A stretch of DNA of 42,205 bases, from positions 1-42,205 of the forward strand of contig CAJBYR010000066.1 of the NCBI GenBank assembly GCA_903959855.1. Direction: 5' to 3'. The notes below the pieces were generated by a model. The model was not told the origin of the DNA, did not search any database, and was given only the letters and a program-made list of their open reading frames with translations. The number at the start of each line of letters is the position of its first letter. Position 1 is the first letter of the stretch. The translations under genes were made by a program, and so were the position numbers. This document shows positions 33,197-42,205 of this stretch, in pieces. This stretch comes from an uncultured beta proteobacterium. Lineage in GTDB: Bacteria > Pseudomonadota > Gammaproteobacteria > Burkholderiales > Rhodocyclaceae.

Positions 33197-33242
33197 CTAC
33201 TTGGGGAAAGGTGGTTGAGCAGCAGCCGAAAATCGACACCGA

Positions 33243-34112
33243 TCAATCGATGCGCAGCAAGAGGATGCGGTCGTTGTAGGTGTCAATCACCCACAGGTGC
33301 GGCGCGCGCGCGATCACCGCTTCAGGCTTGTGGAACCGGTTGGCGGCGCGGCCGCGCTCAGCCCCGAGCACGCCCAGCAGACGGTACTGACGGTCGAACT
33401 TGAGCAGACGATGGTTGTATTCGTCGGCGAGCCAGATCGTCCCCGCGTCGAAGGAAAGGTACTTGGGACCGTTCAGGCCAAGCGCCGCATCGCTGCTGGA
33501 AAGCGGCTTCAGGTCGGCATCCAGCACCTGGACACGGTTGTTGCCGGAATCGACGACATGAAAGCTGCCGTCGGCCGCGGCCTCGACGTCGTGCGGGTTG
33601 GCAAACTCGCCGGCCTTGGTGCCATGGCGGCCGACTGTCCGCTCCGGCTTGCCGTCGCGGAACACGACCAGGGTGCCGGCGCGGGTATTGGTGACAACGA
33701 CGCGGCCGTCGGCGGCGACCGCGACGCCCTCCGGACCCGAGAGCCCCTTGAGTTCCCCGGCGAGCACGGGCTTGGGCCCTTTGACATCGTAGATCGCGAT
33801 GCGATCGTTGCCAGTGTCGGCCACCAGCAACCGGCCGGCGGCGTCGAACTCGCAATCGTGGGGATAGGAAAGCTCGCCTTCACCAAAGGTGGCAACCGGC
33901 TTCAGGGTCAGTGCCGAGAAAACCCGCATGCGGCTGTTGCGCATGTCTGTGACATAGAGAAGCCGTCCGTCCGGAGAGAGCGCTGCATCGTGCGGTTGGG
34001 AAAGCCCTTCGGCGACTTCGGCAATCTGGGTAACCCGGATCGCGGGTTGCGCCCTGGCGGCGGCAATCGAAAACAGCAAGGCCAGCAGCAACAAGATTCT
34101 CATGGTGCTCAT
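33243..34112 (-). CDS. Secreted NHL-repeat beta-propeller protein
   Basis: A 289-residue protein with a signal peptide (MRILLLLALLFSIAAARAQP) and about six NHL-type repeats, such as LSPDGRLLYVTDMRNSRMRVFS, FDAAGRLLVADTGNDRIAIYD and AADGSFHVVDSGNNRVQVLD, forming a periplasmic propeller. No catalytic motif, so a binding role is probable. Two starts are possible, ATG 34112 or ATG 34103; the latter begins the signal peptide directly. It lies ten bases after the histidine phosphatase gene, in a three-gene operon of secreted proteins. Confidence 0.85.
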   Translation of the reverse strand: MSTMRILLLLALLFSIAAARAQPAIRVTQIAEVAEGLSQPHDAALSPDGRLLYVTDMRNSRMRVFSALTLKPVATFGEGELSYPHDCEFDAAGRLLVADTGNDRIAIYDVKGPKPVLAGELKGLSGPEGVAVAADGRVVVTNTRAGTLVVFRDGKPERTVGRHGTKAGEFANPHDVEAAADGSFHVVDSGNNRVQVLDADLKPLSSSDAALGLNGPKYLSFDAGTIWLADEYNHRLLKFDRQYRLLGVLGAERGRAANRFHKPEAVIARAPHLWVIDTYNDRILLLRID

Positions 34113-34122
34113 TCCCTTCCCC

Positions 34123-34686
34123 TCAGTCCGGGCTGATGTCGCCGATATGCCGGGGTGACCCGGTGCCGTTCAGCTGGAACAGGCTACCGCCGCCGGATGG
34201 CGTGCCGGCCCCGGTCATTTCGGCAATGGTGAACTGGTGGGTGACAAGAATCACGGGCTCGCCATTGGAAGGCAAGGCGGCCAGGAATTCGCGCAGCTGT
34301 GCCATGCGCGAGGCGCGTTCCTGCGGTGTGGGATAAAACGAGTTCAAGGCTGGCTGAGGCTCGACCCGGCCCAACGCAAGCAGGCGAGCGGTTTCCAGGC
34401 AACGGCACCACTGGCTCGAAAACACTTTGGCGCGGGTGATGCCCGCCTTTGACAGGCGGCGCCCCAGTGCTGCTGCCTGCTCTCGTCCCACGGTATCGAG
34501 ATTGCGCTGGCTTGCACAGTCGTCGATTTTAAAGTTCGCCGGGTCACCGGTGCCCGGTGCATTCGCATGGCGCAGCAAGAGCACGCGGCCCGGTTTGGCC
34601 AGCTCGGCCGGGGGCAAAGTTTCTGCGGTTGCGGCAAAGGCAGCTACCGCCAATGCGAGAGCCACCAAGCCGCGCCACAACTGCAT
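34123..34686 (-). CDS. Secreted histidine phosphatase family protein
   Basis: A 187-residue protein with signal peptide (MQLWRGLVALALAVAAFAATAE) and a phosphoglycerate-mutase-like fold. The phosphorylated histidine is in LLLRHANAPG (normally RHG), the second arginine in SSQWCRCLETA and the second histidine in VTHQFTIAEMTG. The classical RHG glycine is alanine here, as in several secreted members. It probably dephosphorylates a periplasmic substrate; the substrate is unknown. Between it and the NHL gene are ten bases, and a hypothetical secreted protein precedes it. Confidence 0.88.
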   Translation of the reverse strand: MQLWRGLVALALAVAAFAATAETLPPAELAKPGRVLLLRHANAPGTGDPANFKIDDCASQRNLDTVGREQAAALGRRLSKAGITRAKVFSSQWCRCLETARLLALGRVEPQPALNSFYPTPQERASRMAQLREFLAALPSNGEPVILVTHQFTIAEMTGAGTPSGGGSLFQLNGTGSPRHIGDISPD

Positions 34687-34703
34687 GGCCGATCAGAAAG
34701 CGG

Positions 34704-35138
34704 CTAGAGCGCGCGGCATTTGCCGATGGCCAGGGCCGGCGTGTTGTCGCCCTCGCGATAGGCCGGATTGCCGCTGTCATCGCTCCAGTAGCCTATCGGA
34801 TACACGTAGAGGAAGCGCAGCTGGCGCTTGTTGAAGCGTAGATCGAAGACCCCGGAACAGAACAGGTTTCCGGCCTCATTGAAGTCGCGCTCGCAGGTAG
34901 CTGCAGGACGGCTGTCGCCGACTTCCTTGGCTTCCCAGGCGTAGGGCTTTTGCTTGGCGCGGGTGATGGCCAGTTTTTTTTCCGAGCGGAAATCTGCGCT
35001 CTTCCACGATTTCTTGGTCGCGTCGTAGGTGAAACCAGTAGTCATTTCGGCAACGCAAAGATAAGAATCCGTTGCGTAAACCGATGTGGCAACAAGCAGG
35101 GTGGTCAGCAGGCAAATTGCATGGCGCACGGCGATCAT
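34704..35138 (-). CDS. Hypothetical secreted protein
   Basis: A 144-residue protein with an N-terminal signal peptide (MIAVRHAICLLTTLLVATSVYA) and four cysteines (in YLCVAEM, TCERDF, LFCSGV and KCRAL) that could form disulfides. No domain was recognised. It is the first gene of a cluster of three secreted proteins with gaps of 17 and 10 bases. Codon use is normal for the window and the ATG at 35138 gives the signal peptide. Confidence 0.7.
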   Translation of the reverse strand: MIAVRHAICLLTTLLVATSVYATDSYLCVAEMTTGFTYDATKKSWKSADFRSEKKLAITRAKQKPYAWEAKEVGDSRPAATCERDFNEAGNLFCSGVFDLRFNKRQLRFLYVYPIGYWSDDSGNPAYREGDNTPALAIGKCRAL

Positions 35139-35266
35139 CGGTTGGGTCCTTCGCGCTATCGGTCGGGCCGAATGGCCCGCGACCGGGACGTATTATGCCT
35201 GCGCGAAAGAGGAAGCGCTTCCACGGATCGCGCTCGGGCGTTGTTACGGCCCGCGAAGAACTTCGG

Positions 35267-36001
35267 TCATTCTGCTTTTGGCGTGGCCTCCCCGGGCAGC
35301 ACCTGACGATTCGCAGGAGCGACAGCGGGCTGCGGGTTGCGGCGGGTCCGCGCAGCAAGTTCGAGGCGCTGTTTTTCGGCGATCACGCGCGAGGAATAGC
35401 CACGATCGGGGTCATCGCTGGCGCCGGCGTAGTGTTGGAGGCCTTCGACCAAGCCCCCTTGCCGGTGGATGGCTTCCTGCAACACCTGGGCACCGACCCT
35501 GACGTTGCTGACCGGATCGAGCAATCCGCTGGCTGCGGCTTCCGGCGGCAGCTTGTCACGGTGGAACCGCGGGATTACCTGCATCAGGCCTTGCGCACCC
35601 ATGACGCTCTGAGCCATCGGATTGAAGCCCGACTCGATGCCGATGATGGCAATGATAAGCAAGGGATCGATATCCTTCGCTGCCTGCTGGGCGGCATGAA
35701 AAATCGGTTGCAAGGCTTCCGGCGATACGCGATATCGTTGGGCTACGGCATCGAGCGCAGCAGCCATCGCCACACTGAGGTTTTTCTCGGGAGCGGTATC
35801 GGCCGGTGGCGTTTCGGGCCCGGTGGACACCTCGGCCGGGTGATTGATCAGGCGTCGATGCTCACCGCTCTTGAATACGCCGACCAGGCTTAACACCAGC
35901 ATGCCGGCTACCAGAAGCATTGACGGACTGACCCGGCGTCGGCTGAGTTCGTACTCGGCGTTGCGTGATTGGTACTTCAATCTGTTATCGAAAACTGACA
36001 C
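35267..36001 (-). CDS. Soluble lytic transglycosylase (SLT) domain protein
   Basis: A 244-residue protein with one N-terminal membrane segment (MLLVAGMLVLSLVGVF) and an SLT lysozyme-like domain from about residue 85. The catalytic glutamate is in IGIESGFNPMAQS (Glu123), followed by the family block GAQGLMQVIP and by LLDPVSNVRVGAQVLQEAI. It should cut peptidoglycan from the periplasmic side of the inner membrane. Start: GTG 36001 has AGGAG at a good spacing and is preferred to the more distal GTG at 36022. The C-terminal tail is proline- and arginine-rich. No operon partner is seen. Confidence 0.87.
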   Translation of the reverse strand: MSVFDNRLKYQSRNAEYELSRRRVSPSMLLVAGMLVLSLVGVFKSGEHRRLINHPAEVSTGPETPPADTAPEKNLSVAMAAALDAVAQRYRVSPEALQPIFHAAQQAAKDIDPLLIIAIIGIESGFNPMAQSVMGAQGLMQVIPRFHRDKLPPEAAASGLLDPVSNVRVGAQVLQEAIHRQGGLVEGLQHYAGASDDPDRGYSSRVIAEKQRLELAARTRRNPQPAVAPANRQVLPGEATPKAE

Positions 36002-36185
36002 ATCGTCTCCTGCGAAGGTCACCCGCGATCCTTCACCACAAAACGTGGCAGCTCACGCAAGAATGACTCGTTGGCACGGCTAGCCACCATTTTTGTCGTG
36101 CAGACAGAGCAGGCCCAGGGCCCGCATGCAAAGGCGACCGCCGTCAGGCGGCTAGCTAGTGTTGCTCCGGGAGGGACCCCGGAAG

Positions 36186-36488
36186 CTACTTGCCGATTAC
36201 GCGGGAAAATGACTCCCGTGCATGGCTTGAAATCTCGAATGCCCGTTGTGAATAGTCCATGACCCGCTTTGAGTCTTCCAGGATCACTCCGGCTTGAAGC
36301 GACAACAAGGTTTGCGGATCGACCGCAGCAAGCAAGCGACGGCTGTTCGATTCACGTTGCTCAAGCATGCTGCGCACCGCACCCAGATTCAGCGCAGCCA
36401 TTCTTTCAATGGTGCTGAACGCCGCGCTGGAAAGTGTTTCGAAAGCCTCGAGATTTGCTTGCTTGATTTGTTCGGCTACCTGGTTCAT
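36186..36488 (-). CDS. Phasin family protein
   Basis: A 100-residue all-helical protein of the phasin type: NQVAEQIKQANLEAFETLSSAAFSTIERMAALNLGAVRSML, then LEDSKRVMDYSQRAFEI. Phasins coat polyhydroxyalkanoate granules and regulate their size; polyhydroxyalkanoate storage is common in betaproteobacteria. ATG 36488 has GAGAC upstream. It is short compared with usual phasins (140-190 residues) but has the complete helical core. No phaC or phaR gene is adjacent. Confidence 0.8.
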   Translation of the reverse strand: MNQVAEQIKQANLEAFETLSSAAFSTIERMAALNLGAVRSMLEQRESNSRRLLAAVDPQTLLSLQAGVILEDSKRVMDYSQRAFEISSHARESFSRVIGK

Positions 36489-36659
36489 GGCTGTCTCCTC
36501 ACGAAACCTGATTCAGCGGCCAGCTCTGTCACACTAGCGGCCAAGTCCGAATTGCTGCATTGCAATATCCATTAATATAAATACCTTAGTTGTCGTTGTC
36601 AAGCTGTTTTGATGCATTGCACAAATTCTTGTTGTTGGGGTTATGGCGCGTTCGAGGCC

Positions 36660-36686
36660 AAAAAAAACCCGGCAATGTGTGCCGGG
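36660..36686 (-). terminator. Intrinsic terminator of gyrB
   Basis: CCCGGCA and TGCCGGG form a seven-base stem with a five-base loop; on the minus strand it is followed by eight T residues. It lies about 80 bases after the gyrB stop. Confidence 0.9.
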
Positions 36687-36767
36687 CTAATCTAATCCAG
36701 TCGGATCAGAGGAGGAGGAATGGGCTCATCTTAGCGCCACCCTCGCAGGATCGTTAGGTGCAAAACT

Positions 36768-40351
<3,584 letters not shown>

Positions 40352-40560
40352 ATATAAAAGCCTTATAGATAATAAGGGAAGCTCTTGCTTGTGGGGAAGG
40401 TCTAAATAGTCAATTAATACAGTTAATTATACAGTGTATAACGGTGTGGAAAACCTACGCGTTGGAGTGTGGATGAGTGTTGATGGTTTTCTGACTTTCC
40501 ATGGGGTCGGAAGCTTATCCACAATTGGTCAAGGCTTCGTCCCTTTAAGTTATCCACAAC
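40352..40560. other. Putative replication origin (oriC) in the dnaA-dnaN spacer
   Basis: Two perfect DnaA boxes TTATCCACA lie at 40515-40523 and 40550-40558. Two near matches on the other strand are TGTGGAAAA (40445-40453) and TGTGGATGA (40468-40476). An AT-rich stretch at about 40403-40443, almost without G/C, can serve as an unwinding element. These features and the position beside dnaA support oriC, although an origin on the other side of dnaA (box at 42039) or a bipartite origin is possible. The dnaN promoter must also lie here. Confidence 0.7.
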
Positions 40561-41931
40561 TTATCCTTTTATTGTCTGAACCAGAATGTGCAGGTCATTG
40601 TTGAGCCTTCCATCCTTGGAGCGGAGTTCAATGATTGTTCGACAGGCGTGGAGCACAGTGGTGTGATCACGACCACCAAAAGCCTCGCCGATTTCGGGAA
40701 GGCTATGGGATGTAAGTTCCCTGCTTAGCCACATTGCGACTTGCCGCGGGCGGGCGATCGCCCGTGTGCGCTTCTGCGAGTACATGTCGGCAACTTTTAT
40801 TTTGTAGTAATCGGAAACGGTCTTCTGCACCAATTCCATGGAAATCTGCCGGTTGGTAGCTCCTATGATGTCACGCAGTGCTTCCTTGGCGACGTCAAGG
40901 TTGATTTCGCGGCCATGGAAACGGGCATAAGCAACGACGCGATTGAGTGCGCCTTCGAGTTCGCGGACGTTCGAGCGGAGATTCTTGGCGATAAGAAACG
41001 AAACTTCGTCCGAAATATGGATTCGTTCGGCCTCCGCCTTCTTTTTCAGGATTGCGATCCGCATCTCCAACTCGGGCGGTTCGATAGCAACGGTCAAGCC
41101 CCAATCGAAACGGGAAACCAGGCGTTCTTCGAGACCCTGGACGTCCTTTGGATAGGTATCGCAGGTTATGATGATTTGCTTTTTAGCTTCAACCAGGGCA
41201 TTGAAAGCATAGAAAAACTCTTCCTGAGTGCGATCCTTGCGGTTAAAGAACTGGATATCGTCAATCAACAGTAGATCCAGCGAGCGGTAGTAGTGCTTGA
41301 AGGCTTCGCGGGAGTTCTGTTGAAAGGCTTTCACCACATCGGAAAAGTAGTCCTCGGCATGCACGTAACGGACTTCCATATGCGGATTCGCCGAAAAGAT
41401 GGCGTTGCCTATCGCGTGGATGAGGTGCGTTTTACCCAGCCCTACACCACCATAGATGAATAAAGGGTTGTAGGAAACGCCGGGATTCATCGCGACCTGC
41501 TGGGCAGCGGCACGTGCAAGGTCGTTGGCACGACCGGTAACTAGCGTATCAAAAGTGAATTCCGCATTGAGCCGGCTCTTTTCGTAGGCCGGATCAGATG
41601 GGCGGCTATATTTCTTGGTTTCTACGGGTAGGTCTGCTTGCGGCGGGTCTTCTTTTTCAGAAGTTGTTGTTGCAACATCGCGCACCGATTCAGCTACGCC
41701 GAGGACTATGCTGACCGGAGCCGAAAAATACTCAGTGCCTAAAGCCTCAATTTGCGTCAGGTAACGCTCTCGAACCCACTGCATCACGAAACGATTGGGC
41801 GCCACCAATTTGAAATGGCCTACAGTGTTCCCGTCATTCTCAAGCTGCAGGCCCTTAATCCAAGTGTTGAATTGCTGAGCGGGTAATTCACGCTCGAAGC
41901 GATTCAGACAAGTGGACCAGAACTCATTCAT
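40561..41931 (-). CDS. dnaA: Chromosomal replication initiator protein DnaA
   Basis: A 456-residue AAA+ initiator. Domain I is the first 80 or so residues (MNEFWSTCLNRFERELPAQQFNTWI), a variable linker follows, then the AAA+ core with Walker A GGVGLGKTHL (161-170) and Walker B LLIDDIQFF (221-229). The C-terminal helix-turn-helix with RPRQVAMWLSRELTSHSLPEIGEAFGGRDHTTVLHA is the DnaA-box-binding signature. ATG 41931 begins at the usual position. DnaA boxes flank the gene on both sides, compatible with autoregulation. Confidence 0.98.
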   Translation of the reverse strand: MNEFWSTCLNRFERELPAQQFNTWIKGLQLENDGNTVGHFKLVAPNRFVMQWVRERYLTQIEALGTEYFSAPVSIVLGVAESVRDVATTTSEKEDPPQADLPVETKKYSRPSDPAYEKSRLNAEFTFDTLVTGRANDLARAAAQQVAMNPGVSYNPLFIYGGVGLGKTHLIHAIGNAIFSANPHMEVRYVHAEDYFSDVVKAFQQNSREAFKHYYRSLDLLLIDDIQFFNRKDRTQEEFFYAFNALVEAKKQIIITCDTYPKDVQGLEERLVSRFDWGLTVAIEPPELEMRIAILKKKAEAERIHISDEVSFLIAKNLRSNVRELEGALNRVVAYARFHGREINLDVAKEALRDIIGATNRQISMELVQKTVSDYYKIKVADMYSQKRTRAIARPRQVAMWLSRELTSHSLPEIGEAFGGRDHTTVLHACRTIIELRSKDGRLNNDLHILVQTIKG

Positions 41932-42038
41932 GGGTGGCGATCAGGCGGGATGTACTTTTTCTATGCAATGCCGGGATTGTTTTTGTTGTCGACTCGCTGT
42001 GACCGGGCCGTGTGTGATTCTAGCGTGTCCATCAAAAG

Positions 42039-42047
42039 TTATCCACA
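42039..42047 (+). promoter_or_regulatory. DnaA box upstream of dnaA
   Basis: A perfect TTATCCACA about 108 bases before the dnaA start, on the upstream side. It may mediate dnaA autoregulation or be part of a bipartite origin. Confidence 0.75.
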
Positions 42048-42122
42048 GCTGAAGGGCCGCCAATCTGTCGCGGGTTTTTAGACTTGTCCGGTTCTGTAGC
42101 ACATGAATTGTCCGCTTTTTCT

Positions 42123-42177
42123 GTTGGGGGCGGGAAGCGGCGGAGGGCGTAGCCCGAAGCCGGTTTCCGCCCCCAAC
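42123..42177. repeat. Long GC-rich inverted repeat near the window end
   Basis: GTTGGGGGCGG (42123-42133) is the exact reverse complement of CCGCCCCCAAC (42167-42177). Inside, GAAGCGGC pairs imperfectly with GCCGGTTTC, and GGGC pairs with GCCC at the tip. The 55-base stem-loop has no T tract. It could be a mobile palindromic element, a transcript end or a recombination-type fold; sequence beyond the window is needed to tell. Confidence 0.5.
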
Positions 42178-42205
42178 GGCGCGCCTGGCGGACGGATCAG
42201 GCGGC

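Noticed and set aside
42123..42177. Integron attC site
   Set aside because: The terminal motifs are GTTGGGG...CCCCAAC, the reverse of the RYYYAAC...GTTRRRY order required, and no integron integrase is visible.

Overview
The window is a GC-rich (roughly 63-66% by eye) stretch of a betaproteobacterial chromosome, probably from a Rhodocyclales-like or related lineage. That is inferred from gene content and order: yacG convergent with a Nudix-ThiE fusion and a DUF815 ATPase, an ammonium transporter with a sigma54/NtrC promoter, and the replication cluster dnaA-dnaN-gyrB on the minus strand at the right end. No rRNA or tRNA gene was seen.

Layout. 1-1000: a broken IS5-type transposase in otherwise empty DNA. 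1003-7191: mostly housekeeping genes (yacG, Nudix/ThiE, DUF815 ATPase, mltA, amt) and two accessory-looking ORFs. 7192-7762: non-coding DNA holding a decayed fragment of a second amt gene. 7763-17459: a six-gene defence locus of visibly lower GC. It has a GHKL (MutL/MORC-type) ATPase, a Z1-domain SF2 helicase-like ATPase, a DUF4420 PD-(D/E)XK protein and an AIPR protein, translationally chained by ATGA-type overlaps, then a convergent C5 cytosine methyltransferase and a divergent Vsr endonuclease. 17468-24360: a small-defence and toxin-antitoxin zone with an orphan RHH antitoxin, two AbiE-like operons with matching operator architecture, an intact hicAB pair, a decayed hicA with a surviving hicB, and a dispersed intergenic repeat. 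24380-30179: thioredoxin-like protein, UPF0149 protein, pepN, a TerB-like protein with a small partner, and an NhaR-type regulator. 30189-33196: a four-gene operon (terC, voltage-gated channel, PAP2 phosphatase, dgkA) read from a consensus promoter through a yybP-ykoY manganese riboswitch and an intrinsic terminator. 33243-36488: secreted proteins, a lytic transglycosylase and a phasin. 36660-42205: gyrB, dnaN, the dnaA-dnaN spacer with DnaA boxes (likely oriC), dnaA and its upstream region.

How the genes work together. The defence locus reads as a methylation-linked DNA-targeting system: the methyltransferase would mark self DNA, Vsr would repair T:G mismatches left by 5-methylcytosine deamination, and the ATPase/Z1/nuclease/AIPR chain would be the interference arm. 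Related MORC/Z1 restriction-type loci have been described computationally (Iyer, Abhiman and Aravind, 2008); I know of no mechanism established for this exact arrangement. The most novel-looking observations are the riboswitch-led operon that places a channel with a TLEGW selectivity filter and lipid-recycling enzymes under apparent manganese control, and the two neighbouring AbiE-like operons whose unrelated palindromic operators bracket the promoter with almost the same spacing.
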